From assembly GCA_041396705.1 (NCBI GenBank), contig JAWKYB010000003.1:248001-312000 (forward strand): a stretch of 64,000 bases of DNA. The letters are read 5' to 3'. Positions 26,541 to 34,352 of this stretch are shown here, one piece after another. Source of the stretch: Alphaproteobacteria bacterium (GTDB taxonomy: Bacteria > Pseudomonadota > Alphaproteobacteria > CALKHQ01). A program made the position numbers and the translations under genes. Position 1 is the stretch's first letter; every line of letters begins with the position of its first letter. The notes beneath the pieces are model-generated. The model ran no database searches, had not been told where the DNA came from, and worked only from the letters and a program-made list of their open reading frames with translations.

Positions 26541-26854
26541 GCCTTTGATCCCTTCCAATGATTGGCCACGGCACGTGGCGATGGTGCGTGTTTGCCCGTC
26601 CATTGTGGCGGCGTTACGGCACCGCCAAGGTCTTCCGCCGGCAAATCCTCACCAGAGTCTTAATAGAGAAACGCGCCGGGTGTTATTTATAATGTGAGAG
26701 AAAGCGGCAATTCGATGCTGCAGCCGTTGCCGCAACAAAATCATCGCCCGGCCGACAATTCGCCTCAGTTGGCCGGCACTCATTGCCGATCAAGACAATG
26801 CGCACGGCCCGCCGGCCTACAGAGCGGGCGCGCGGTTCGGTGGAGAACTTTGAC
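26541..26854. promoter_or_regulatory. 314-bp divergent intergenic region, SEL1/paralogue 2
   Basis: This gap is clearly A+T-richer than its surroundings. A consensus-like -10 hexamer TATAAT lies at 26688-26693 on the plus strand, facing paralogue 2, but no good -35 was found at 16-18 bp. GGAGA precedes the paralogue 2 ATG. No coding sequence, RNA gene or long repeat was seen. Confidence 0.45.
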
Positions 26855-27559
26855 ATGCTCAAACTGGTGGCGGCTTCGACCCTGGCGCTGAGTGCGCTGG
26901 CAGCCTCGATTCCCTTCGCGCATGCCGGCAACGGCCGGCCCGGCGACGACCATTGCGGCATGCAGTTCGCGCCAGCCGCCGACGCCATGCAGGCCCTGAC
27001 CGCGGCGTCGCTGGCGTCCGCCCGCACGCTTTCGCTGGCCTCCGAGCTGGCGCGCTATGGCACAGCCAACGCTTCGGCCTCGGCCCTGCTGGTGGCGGCC
27101 GGCATGATCGAGGATCTCGACGTCGCCGCAGTGCCCGGCTCCGCGCTATCGTTCACCGGCGCCGAGGCGCTGCTGGCCGATGCGCGCACCCTGGCCGGCG
27201 AGGACGCGGCGCTGGTCGCACTGATCGACGACCGGCTCGAGGCCGGCGACCGCGGCAGCGTCTTCGACGTCGAGCCGATGACCGGGCAGGGCGGCGAGAG
27301 CTGGGTCGACGCCGGCGATTCGTTCCTGTTCACCCGCACCTACGACGACGATACCGATGCGGTGCTGACGTTGATCGCCGGCACCGGCGACGCGCTGGAC
27401 GTGCGGGTGCTCGGCGCCGACGGCGAACTGCTGTGCGAAGGCGCGCTGGTCGACGGCGCCCACAGCTGCGTCTGGCCCGCGGTGGCCGGCCTCAGCTACG
27501 ACATCCAGATCACCAACCAGGCCGAGAACTCGGCGGCGTTCACGGTCTGGACGAACTGA
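26855..27559 (+). CDS. Secreted two-part protein, WTN family paralogue 2 (divergent)
   Basis: A 234-residue exported protein (signal peptide ends FAHAGNG, about residue 24). It has the same plan as the other two paralogues: helical half (LSLASELARYGTANASASAL), Arg133 in AGDRGSVFDV, then a beta-rich half with GELLC, the C-X10-C pair, SCVWPAVAGLSYDIQ and final VWTN. It is the most diverged of the three: the DEYGNLIC motif is reduced to GADGELLC. Three extra Cys-/Gly-rich residues follow the signal. It is a separate transcription unit with a very strong terminator. Function unknown. Confidence 0.85.
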   Translation: MLKLVAASTLALSALAASIPFAHAGNGRPGDDHCGMQFAPAADAMQALTAASLASARTLSLASELARYGTANASASALLVAAGMIEDLDVAAVPGSALSFTGAEALLADARTLAGEDAALVALIDDRLEAGDRGSVFDVEPMTGQGGESWVDAGDSFLFTRTYDDDTDAVLTLIAGTGDALDVRVLGADGELLCEGALVDGAHSCVWPAVAGLSYDIQITNQAENSAAFTVWTN

Positions 27560-27677
27560 CGCAGGGGATGCCTGTCTCCCATGCCGGCGCGCGCCGGCCG
27601 CCGTCCAGCCCCCGTGGCGGGGCGGCGGGCCGGATGCGCGCAGCCGTGTACCTCGGCGTCGGATCGGCCTGACCGTG

Positions 27678-27715
27678 GCCGCGCCCCGTTCCCAGGAACG
27701 GGGCGCGGCTTTTTT
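27678..27715 (+). terminator. Strong rho-independent terminator after paralogue 2
   Basis: GCCGCGCCCCGTTCC (27678-27692) pairs perfectly with GGAACGGGGCGCGGC (27695-27709), followed by six T residues. It is the strongest terminator in the window and isolates paralogue 2 from paralogue 3. Confidence 0.95.
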
Positions 27716-27943
27716 GCGCAGCAATTGCGACTGCCGCCGAATGTTGATAGATCATGCCATTGTAAATCACAGTTTCGGGCCATTCCTCCCTGGATTGTGC
27801 CGATTGTCGACACAATCCCCGGTGAGAGTGCTCACAGGACGGGAAGGACGGGTGGTCCACCGTTGCTGCCCAGCGGCCAAGGCTTGCCACCGGTTTCGCG
27901 CATGGTCCGCTGTTCGCCAAGACCACTTACTGGAGGTTTCTCG
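27716..27943 (+). promoter_or_regulatory. Leader/promoter region of paralogue 3
   Basis: This 228-bp A+T-richer stretch lies between the terminator and paralogue 3 (total gap 384 bp). An interrupted repeat ATTGTG...CACAAT around 27794-27816 encloses the palindrome TGTCGACA. TGGAGG is the SD before ATG 27944. A promoter must lie here because transcription stops at 27715, but I cannot name the hexamers with confidence. Confidence 0.45.
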
Positions 27944-28642
27944 ATGAAGACGATGTTCCGCGCGACGGCCGGCCTTGCCATTGCGGTTCTGGCCAGCACC
28001 GCGCTGACCGGTCTCGCTTCGGCCGAGACGGCGGTCAACGCGACCGACGACAAGCCGCTCGGCGCCGAGACGGTGCAGCCGATCCACGAGCTGACTCTCG
28101 CCCAGCAGCTCGCGATCTACGGCGTCGAGAACCAGGACGCGATGTCGCTGATCGTTGCCGCGCAGATCATGGACAAGTACCTGCTGTCCGACAGCGACGT
28201 GCAGCCGCGCGACAACAACGGCGCGGTTCCGGACGGGACCGCTCCGATCATCGCCAGCGTCGGCGACATGCTGACCGCCGCCCGCGACCTGGCCGGCGAC
28301 CGCCAGGATCTGCTGGCCATGATCGACGACATCGAGCAGGGCGGCTCGCGCGGCAGCGTCTACGGCGAGGGCTCCTACGAGGACTGGATCGGTCCGTACG
28401 ACTCGGTCGCCTATGACGAGGGCTTCTTCGGCAACGAGCAGGCGATCGTCACCCTGAACGGCTGGGACGACACCGATCTCGACCTCTATGTCTACGACGA
28501 GTACGGAAACCTGATCTGCCAGAGCGTCGGCTACAGCTCGTCCGAATATTGCGAGTGGACACCGCGCTGGACCGGCAACTTCACCGTGGTCGTCTACAAT
28601 AACGGCGGTATCGAGAACAGCTACTCGCTGTGGACCAACTGA
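27944..28642 (+). CDS. Secreted two-part protein, WTN family paralogue 3
   Basis: A 232-residue exported protein (signal peptide ends GLASAET, about residue 27), closest to paralogue 1. Shared stretches include LAQQLA near residue 52, AARDLAGDRQDLL, GGSRGSVYGEG (Arg136), LYVYDEYGNLIC, the C-X10-C pair, WTPRWTGNFTVVV and final LWTN. The C-terminal half looks like a PPC beta-sandwich. It has its own promoter region and terminator. Extracellular or periplasmic location is expected; function unknown. Confidence 0.88.
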   Translation: MKTMFRATAGLAIAVLASTALTGLASAETAVNATDDKPLGAETVQPIHELTLAQQLAIYGVENQDAMSLIVAAQIMDKYLLSDSDVQPRDNNGAVPDGTAPIIASVGDMLTAARDLAGDRQDLLAMIDDIEQGGSRGSVYGEGSYEDWIGPYDSVAYDEGFFGNEQAIVTLNGWDDTDLDLYVYDEYGNLICQSVGYSSSEYCEWTPRWTGNFTVVVYNNGGIENSYSLWTN

Positions 28643-28685
28643 CCTGTCCGACGGGCGCCGCTGGCCGGCGCCGACGGCGAATGCG

Positions 28686-28717
28686 CGGGCGGCCTTCGGG
28701 CCGCCCGTTTCGTTTCC
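28686..28717 (+). terminator. Rho-independent terminator with UUCG loop after paralogue 3
   Basis: CGGGCGGCC (28686-28694) and GGCCGCCCG (28699-28707) pair around a stable TTCG tetraloop, followed by TTTCGTTT. It separates paralogue 3 from the converging lytic transglycosylase gene. Confidence 0.9.
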
Positions 28718-28727
28718 GGGCGGGAGG

Positions 28728-29555
28728 TCAGGGCAGGCGGATGATGCGCGGGCCGGTGCTGGCCAGCGCCGGCGTCGAATCGGCAGGCGCCGGCGTCGTC
28801 GTCTGGCCGCGCAGCACCTGCGGCGCGCCACCGGCGGCCGGCGCGATGCGCAGCATGTGCTGCGACCCGGCCTCGGCGATCGGGCCGGAGACGGTCGGCT
28901 GGGCCGGACTCGAATCGACCACCACCGGCAGGTCCAGCGTCTCCGACGGCAGGCAGTCGAGCGACATGGCGCTGCCCATTTCCTCCAGCCGCGCCGCGAC
29001 CGCGCAGACATAGGGGCGCTGATAGCGTTGGGCGCTGGAGTGGTAGTAGGCGACCGCGTCGGTCCACGACCCGGTCATCGCATAGAGCCCGAGCAGGAAC
29101 TTGGCGGCATAGTCGGCGTTGAGCGCGGGATCGAGCCCGTCGGCGGGATCGGCGAACGCGTCGGGGTGCCAGCGCAGGTTGATCTGCATGCAGCCGACGT
29201 CGATCGAGGCCATGCCGCCGGCACGGAGCTCGGTCAGCGCCGCCGCGGCACTGGCGCGGTCGTCGAAGAATTTCGGCGTGCCCTCGGCGTTCAGCACGAA
29301 CGGGGTCAGCCCGGATTCGACCATGCCGATCGCCAGCAGCACATCGGCCGGCACCTCGTGCGCCGCCGCGGCGGCGGCGATCGCCGGCTCGCAGGCTGCA
29401 GGCAGGGCAACGCCGGCCGCCGGCGCTTCGGCCACGGTGCCGTCCTCGGGATCGAGCGACACGACCAGCGGATCGGCCGAAGCCGCGGTCACGCAGCCGG
29501 TTGCCGCGAACAGGGCGGCGGCGATGCGGGCGAGGACGAGCGGGCCAGGGGTCAT
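28728..29555 (-). CDS. Lytic transglycosylase (SLT domain)
   Basis: A 275-residue exported murein hydrolase. The signal peptide ends about TAASADP (residue 28). The SLT core has catalytic Glu in LLAIGMVESGLTPF, then GGMASIDVGCMQINLRW and VAYYHSSAQRYQRPY. A Pro/Ala/Thr-rich C-terminal tail of about 60 residues follows. It should cleave peptidoglycan glycan strands, making 1,6-anhydro ends; similar small SLT proteins open gaps for secretion systems or flagella. ATG 29555. It is the last gene of the island of exported proteins. Confidence 0.9.
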   Translation of the reverse strand: MTPGPLVLARIAAALFAATGCVTAASADPLVVSLDPEDGTVAEAPAAGVALPAACEPAIAAAAAAHEVPADVLLAIGMVESGLTPFVLNAEGTPKFFDDRASAAAALTELRAGGMASIDVGCMQINLRWHPDAFADPADGLDPALNADYAAKFLLGLYAMTGSWTDAVAYYHSSAQRYQRPYVCAVAARLEEMGSAMSLDCLPSETLDLPVVVDSSPAQPTVSGPIAEAGSQHMLRIAPAAGGAPQVLRGQTTTPAPADSTPALASTGPRIIRLP

Positions 29556-29603
29556 GCCGGCACGATGCCGGCACAGGGTTAGTTTTCCGTCAACGCGGCG
29601 CGC

Positions 29604-30266
29604 TCAGCGCTTGCGCGCCAGCGTCAGGCCGTCGCCGACCGGCACCATCGACAGGCTGACGCGGTCGTCGGCGTGCAGCGTGCGGTTGAGGTCGCGGATC
29701 GCCAGGGTATCCTCGTCGGACAGGGTCTTGTCGGCGACCTTGCCGCCCCACAGCACGTTGTCGATCATGATCAGGCCGCCGCTGCGCACCAGCGTCAGGC
29801 ACTGCTCGTAGTATCTCAGGTAGCCGGTCTTGTCCGCGTCGATGAAGGCCAGGTCGAAGCTGCCGGCCTGGCCCGCGTCGATCAGCGCCTGCAGCGTCTC
29901 CGCCGCCGGCGCCAGCCGCAGGTCGATGCGCCCGGCGACGCCGGCCTCTTCCCAGTAGCGCCGGCCGATCGCGGTGGTCTCCGGGTTGATGTCGCAGGCG
30001 ACCAGCAGGCCGTCCTCCGGCAGCGCCAGCGCCACCGCCAGTGCGCTATAGCCGGTGAAGGTGCCGACCTCGATCGCCCGGCGCGCGCCGACCAGCTCGG
30101 TCAGCAGCGCCATGAACTGCCCCTGCTCCGGCGCGATCTGCATGCCCGACCAGCGCATCGGCGCCGTTTCCAGACGCAGCCGGCGCAACACGTCGGGCTC
30201 GCGCACCCCGTTGGCGAGCAGGTAGGCATAAAGCGGCTCGGTCACATGGATCGTACGGCTCGTCAT
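29604..30266 (-). CDS. SAM-dependent O-methyltransferase
   Basis: A 220-residue class I methyltransferase of the Methyltransf_3 (COMT-like) group. The SAM site is AIEVGTFTGYSALAVALAL with VACDINPETTAIGR. The metal-binding FDLAFIDADKTGY and MIDNVLWGGKVAD segments are intact. It methylates a hydroxyl of an unidentified, probably catechol-like substrate. A GGGAAG SD precedes ATG 30266. It stands alone next to tRNA-Pro. Confidence 0.9.
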   Translation of the reverse strand: MTSRTIHVTEPLYAYLLANGVREPDVLRRLRLETAPMRWSGMQIAPEQGQFMALLTELVGARRAIEVGTFTGYSALAVALALPEDGLLVACDINPETTAIGRRYWEEAGVAGRIDLRLAPAAETLQALIDAGQAGSFDLAFIDADKTGYLRYYEQCLTLVRSGGLIMIDNVLWGGKVADKTLSDEDTLAIRDLNRTLHADDRVSLSMVPVGDGLTLARKR

Positions 30267-30436
30267 CGCTTCCCGTTTCCCACCGCGGACACGGCGAATC
30301 GCCCTGGCTCGCCGGCATCTTACTGCCGCCCGCCCGATAGGCCAGCCCGGCTTCCCGCCGCGGCGGCGTGCGACCGAGCCGGCGCAACGGTTTGGCTTGT
30401 CCGCCTTCGGGCGACTGCTTATCTTCCGCTCGCGCT

Positions 30437-30513
30437 CGGGGCGTAGCTCAGCTTGGTAGAGTGCTTGCTTTGGGAGCAAGATGTCGCTGGTTCGAATCCA
30501 GTCGCCCCGACCA
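30437..30513 (+). tRNA. tRNA-Pro (anticodon UGG)
   Basis: A 77-nt tRNA. The acceptor CGGGGCG (30437-30443) pairs with CGCCCCG (30503-30509), then A and encoded CCA. Anticodon stem CTTGC/GCAAG encloses loop TTTGGGA, giving TGG. The T loop TTCGAAT is canonical. It is 61 bp upstream of the NDUFS4-like gene. Confidence 0.97.
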
Positions 30514-30573
30514 GCGATTGCCGGTCCGACCACGGCCGGCCGAAACCGACCGCCAGCAGGGAACCGCCACGCG

Positions 30574-30879
30574 ATGGACGTCAGGATCTACCAGCCGGCC
30601 AAGACCGCCATGCAATCCGGCCGCGCCAAGACCAAGAGCTGGGTGCTGGAGTTCGAGCCGACCGCGCCGCGCACCCACGACCCGCTGATGGGCTGGACCA
30701 GCTCGCGCGACACCCGCCAGCAGTTGCGGCTGACCTTCCCCACGAAGGATGAGGCGGTGGCCTATGCCCGGGCGCACGGCCTGATGTACACGGTGTTCGA
30801 GCCGAAGGAGCGGACGGTCCGCCCGAAGGCCTATGCCGACAATTTCGCCTACGGCCGCAAACAGCCCTGGACGCACTAG
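30574..30879 (+). CDS. NADH dehydrogenase accessory subunit, NDUFS4-like (ETC complex I subunit)
   Basis: A 101-residue protein homologous to mitochondrial NDUFS4 (18-kDa, AQDQ). Characteristic stretches are RIYQPAKTAMQSGRAKTKSW, PLMGWTSSRDTRQQLRLTF and AYARAHGLMYTV, ending in KAYADNFAYGRKQPW. In alphaproteobacteria it is a peripheral accessory subunit stabilising the N module of complex I. ATG 30574 begins the conserved N-terminus. It is flanked by two tRNA genes, far from a nuo operon here. Confidence 0.93.
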   Translation: MDVRIYQPAKTAMQSGRAKTKSWVLEFEPTAPRTHDPLMGWTSSRDTRQQLRLTFPTKDEAVAYARAHGLMYTVFEPKERTVRPKAYADNFAYGRKQPWTH

Positions 30880-30917
30880 GCGAACCGCATCCGCATCGGG
30901 CACACTGCGCCCGCGCC

Positions 30918-30994
30918 GGCCCCGTAGCTCAACAGGATAGAGCAACGGCCTTCTAAGCCGTAGGTTGCAGGTTCGAGCCCTGCCGGGGTCGCCA
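30918..30994 (+). tRNA. tRNA-Arg (anticodon UCU)
   Basis: A 77-nt tRNA. The acceptor GGCCCCG (30918-30924) pairs with CGGGGTC (30984-30990, one G-U pair), discriminator G, encoded CCA. Anticodon stem ACGGC/GCCGT encloses CTTCTAA, giving TCT. The T loop is TTCGAGC. It reads the rare AGA/AGG codons. Confidence 0.96.
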
Positions 30995-31017
30995 CGCCCG
31001 CCGGCGACACTGCGCCG

Positions 31018-32115
31018 TCAGCGATAGGAGCGGTCGACCGCCACCGCCTTGACCAGCGCGAACACCGGCTTGCCCGGCGCCAGCCCGAGTTCGTGCACGG
31101 CGCGCACCGTCACCCGCGCCCAGATCACCGAATCGCCGCAGGCGATGGCCACGTCGGCCTGAGCCGGACCGAACGGCACCAGGGCGCGCACGCTGCCCGG
31201 AATGATGTTGCGGATGCTGAGGCCGCTGGGCTCGCTGACCGCGATCGCCACGTCCTGCGGGTCGATCCGCAGGCGCACGCGCGCGCCGACCGAAGCCGGG
31301 AAGCCCGGCACGCGGATCACGCGTCCGGCCAGCCGCAGCTCCAGCATCTCGTGCACCAGGTCCTTGCCGCAGACCTGGGCGTCCAGCACCGTGCCGCCGT
31401 CGACGGCGACGAAGCGGGCATGGTGCTCCTCGCTCTGCGACAGGGCGGAGACCGGGCCGGCGGCGACGATGCGGCCGCCGTCCATCATCAGCATCCGGTC
31501 GGCGATGCGCGCCACCTCGCGCAGGTCGTGGCTGACGTAGAGCATGGTCAGGCCGAGACGGTCGCGCAGCTCCTCGATGAACGGCAGGATCTGCGCCTTG
31601 CGCGCGGCGTCGAGCGCGGCCAGCGGCTCGTCGAGCAGCAGCACCTCGGCGTCGGCCAGGATGGCGCGGCCCAGCGCCACGCGCTGGCGCTCGCCACCGG
31701 ACAGCCCGGCCGGGCGGCGGTCGAGCAGGGCGGCGAGGCCGAGCAGCTCGATCACCAGCTCCGGCTGCGGTCCGCCAGCGCCGCGCCGCGACCGGCGCCG
31801 GCCGTAGAGCAGGTTGTCGCGCACGGTCATGTGCGGGAACAGCCGGCCCTCCTGGAAGACATAGCCGACGCGGCGGCGCTCCGGCGCCAGCCGGATGCGC
31901 GCAGCGGCGTCGAACACCACGCTGCCGCCGATGGCGATGCGGCCGCGCGAGGGCCGGTCGAGGCCGGCGACGCAGTTGATCGTGGTGGTCTTGCCGCAGC
32001 CGGACGGGCCGAACAGCGCGGTGATGCGGCCGGGCTCGGCCGCGAACGCCACGTCGAGCGCAAACGCGCCGCGCGTCAGCGCGATCTCCGCCTCGATGCC
32101 GGGCGAAGCCGCCAT
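31018..32115 (-). CDS. modC: Molybdate ABC transporter ATP-binding protein
   Basis: A 365-residue ATPase energising molybdate import. Walker A is LFGPSGCGKTTTI, Q-loop GYVFQEGRLFPHMTV, signature LSGGERQRVALGR and Walker B VLLLDEPLAALD. The C-terminal about 70 residues form a MOP/TOBE oxyanion-binding domain (SIRNIIPGSVRALVPFGPAQ), diagnostic of ModC. Its start overlaps the modB stop as ATGA. modA is absent: upstream of modB is a 433-bp gap and then the divergent aap operon. Confidence 0.94.
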   Translation of the reverse strand: MAASPGIEAEIALTRGAFALDVAFAAEPGRITALFGPSGCGKTTTINCVAGLDRPSRGRIAIGGSVVFDAAARIRLAPERRRVGYVFQEGRLFPHMTVRDNLLYGRRRSRRGAGGPQPELVIELLGLAALLDRRPAGLSGGERQRVALGRAILADAEVLLLDEPLAALDAARKAQILPFIEELRDRLGLTMLYVSHDLREVARIADRMLMMDGGRIVAAGPVSALSQSEEHHARFVAVDGGTVLDAQVCGKDLVHEMLELRLAGRVIRVPGFPASVGARVRLRIDPQDVAIAVSEPSGLSIRNIIPGSVRALVPFGPAQADVAIACGDSVIWARVTVRAVHELGLAPGKPVFALVKAVAVDRSYR

Positions 32116-32813
32116 CAGCGCTGCCCGATCCGGCGCGCCACCCGGCGGGCCAGCAGTTCGGAGGCGAACAGCGCGGCGAAGGCGACCACCAGCGAGACGA
32201 TCACGATCCGCAGCGCGGCGTCCTCGCGGTCGGGCTGGTTGGCATATTGGAACAGCAGCAGCGGCAGGGTCTGGGTCTCGCCGGGGATGTTGCCGACGAA
32301 GGTGACGGTCGCGCCGAACTCGCCCAGGCAGCGGGCGAAGGCCAGGATCGAGCCGGTGACGATGCCGGGCAGCATCAGCGGCAGGGTGACGGAGCGGAAG
32401 GCGTCGGCCCGCCCGGCGCCGAGCGTGCGGGCGGCCTGCTCCAGCCGGCCGTCGACCGCCTCCAGCGACAGCCGCACCGCGCGCACCAGCAGCGGGAACG
32501 CCAGCACCCCGGCCGCCACCGCGGCGCCGACCCAGGTGAAGGCGATCTCGATCCCCAGGGTGTCGTGGAGCCAGCCGCCGATCCAGCCGCGGCGGCCGAA
32601 CGCCAGCAGCAGCACATAGCCGACCACTACCGGCGGCAGTACCAGCGGCACGTGCACGATGGCGTTGAGAATGCCGCGGCCGGGCAGGCGGCTGCGCACG
32701 ATCACCCAGGCGACGCCGACGCCGAGCGGCACGCTGACCAGGGTCGCGACCGCGGCCACCCGCAGGCTCAGCCACAACGCCTCGGTCTCGGCCGGCCCCA
32801 GCCAGTCACCCAT
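32115..32813 (-). CDS. modB: Molybdate ABC transporter permease
   Basis: A 232-residue inner-membrane permease with five TM segments. The EAA loop reads LEQAARTLGAGRADAFRSVT, and the periplasmic ARCLGEFGATVTFVGNIPG is highly typical of ModB. The start is ATG 32813 rather than an upstream codon, because MGDWLGPAETEALWLSLRV is the family N-terminus. Translationally coupled to modC. Confidence 0.94.
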   Translation of the reverse strand: MGDWLGPAETEALWLSLRVAAVATLVSVPLGVGVAWVIVRSRLPGRGILNAIVHVPLVLPPVVVGYVLLLAFGRRGWIGGWLHDTLGIEIAFTWVGAAVAAGVLAFPLLVRAVRLSLEAVDGRLEQAARTLGAGRADAFRSVTLPLMLPGIVTGSILAFARCLGEFGATVTFVGNIPGETQTLPLLLFQYANQPDREDAALRIVIVSLVVAFAALFASELLARRVARRIGQR

Positions 32814-33246
32814 GGCAGTGCCGGCGCGGGCGCCGATCGGGCCGGGGGGCAGCGGCGCGCCGCGCTTGTTCACAAATCTGTGATCGCGCGATCGAGGTGA
32901 CGGCCGGTGGCCTGCGCGACGGGACAAACAGGGTCTCGGCACGCGCCGCGACGCCGATCCCGTCGCCCGCGCGACGCAGTTGCCGGCAGCCGGTCGCCCA
33001 TGGACATGAAGGCCAATTCATCAACCGCATCTCCGTTCTCGCGACGGTGCCGAAGCCGGGCGCCGACGTCGGCAAAGGCACCGGTCGGCGCGCGGAAACT
33101 GCAAAAACCACAGGAAACAGGCCGCTGGCATCCGACGTGCATGTGATTGCCCAAGGTCCGGTCCTGTGATAGGCACGGAACAAGGACGGTCAAAACCAAC
33201 AAATATCGGCCGTCCGCAACAGGGACAATCGCGAGGGAGCGACATC
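32814..33246. other. 433-bp divergent intergenic region modB/aapJ
   Basis: No plausible gene was found; open frames here resemble no protein and have weak codon bias. A CACA-AATC-TGTG repeat (32871-32882) overlaps the palindrome GATCGCGCGATC (32882-32893), about 60 bp from modB, as for an operator. The aapJ side ends with GAGGGAG before the ATG. No modA remnant or ModE-type box is recognisable. Confidence 0.5.
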
Positions 33247-34272
33247 ATGCGAAAATCCACGTGGCTTGCGGCAGCACTCGGCGTCGGCGGAACTTTGGTT
33301 GCCGCGAATGCCTATGCCGGTGCCGATCTGGATGCGATCATGGCCCGCGGCAGCCTGGTCTGCGGCGTCAACGTCGGCCTGGCCGGCTTCAGCATCCCGG
33401 ACAGCCAGGGCGTGTGGACCGGCCTCGACGTGGACTATTGCAAGGCGGTCGCGGCGGCCCTGTTCGGCGATGCCGACAAGGTCAGCTACGTGCCGCTCAG
33501 CGCACAGCAGCGCTTCACCGCCCTGCAGTCGGGCGAGATCGACATCCTGTCGCGCAACACCACCTGGACGCTGACCCGCGACGCCTCGCTGGGCATCAAC
33601 TTCGCCGGCGTCACCTTCTATGACGGCCAGGGCTTCATGGTCCCGGCCGCGCTTGGCGTGACCAGCGCCAGCGAGCTCGACGGCGCCACCGTGTGCGTGC
33701 AGTCGGGCACCACCACCGAGCTGAACCTGGCCGACTACTTCCGTGGTGCCGGGATGAGCTTCGAGCCGGTTGTCATTGAAAGCTTTGACGAATCCAAGAC
33801 CGCGTTCTTCAACGGCCGCTGCGACGTCTACACCACGGACGCCTCCGGCCTGGCCGCCATCCGCGCGGTCGACGCGGCCAATCCCGACGACTACGTCATC
33901 CTGCCCGAGATCATCTCGAAGGAGCCGCTGGGCCCGGCCGTCCGCCAGGGCGACGACCAGTTCTTCAACATCGCGAAGTGGGTGCTGAACCTGCTGATCG
34001 AGGCCGAGGAATACGGCATCACCTCGGCCAACGTCGACGAGATGATGGGCAGCGACAACCCGAACATCCAGCGCCTGCTCGGCGTGTCGCCGGGCATGGG
34101 CGAGCTGCTGGGCCTGTCCAACGACTGGGGCGTCAACGTCATCAAGGCGGTCGGCAACTACGGCGAGATCTTCGACCGCAACGTCGGCCCGGACACGCCG
34201 CTGCGGCTGGAGCGGGGCCTGAACGCCCTGTGGAGCCATGGCGGCATCATGTACGCGCCGCCGATCCGCTGA
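33247..34272 (+). CDS. aapJ: General L-amino acid ABC transporter, substrate-binding protein
   Basis: A 341-residue periplasmic binding protein of the polar amino acid family 3. The signal peptide ends AANAYAGADL (about residue 24). Core features are GSLVCGVNVGLAGFSIPDSQ, the SRNTTWTLTRD ligand region, and GGIMYAPPIR at the extreme C-terminus, hallmarks of AapJ/BztA. It binds a broad range of L-amino acids. A GAGGGAG SD precedes it. A G+C-rich hairpin follows before aapQ. Confidence 0.95.
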   Translation: MRKSTWLAAALGVGGTLVAANAYAGADLDAIMARGSLVCGVNVGLAGFSIPDSQGVWTGLDVDYCKAVAAALFGDADKVSYVPLSAQQRFTALQSGEIDILSRNTTWTLTRDASLGINFAGVTFYDGQGFMVPAALGVTSASELDGATVCVQSGTTTELNLADYFRGAGMSFEPVVIESFDESKTAFFNGRCDVYTTDASGLAAIRAVDAANPDDYVILPEIISKEPLGPAVRQGDDQFFNIAKWVLNLLIEAEEYGITSANVDEMMGSDNPNIQRLLGVSPGMGELLGLSNDWGVNVIKAVGNYGEIFDRNVGPDTPLRLERGLNALWSHGGIMYAPPIR

Positions 34273-34282
34273 CCGGATGAGT

Positions 34283-34310
34283 GCCCGGGGCCCGTGCGCG
34301 GGCTCCGGGC
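34283..34310 (+). other. G+C-rich hairpin between aapJ and aapQ
   Basis: A 12-bp stem (GCCCGGGGCCCG with CGGGCTCCGGGC, one G-U pair) and a TGCG loop, with no U-tract. It probably stabilises aapJ mRNA and attenuates the permease genes. A short ATATGA...TCATAT repeat follows at 34319-34336. Confidence 0.6.
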
Positions 34311-34352
34311 GCCACTCCATATGACCATGATCATATCGCGGCGCGCCGGAAC

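Noticed and set aside
32814..33246. Small genes or a modA remnant in the modB/aapJ gap
   Set aside because: Open frames on both strands have no family resemblance or SD. No ModA motif could be found in any frame.
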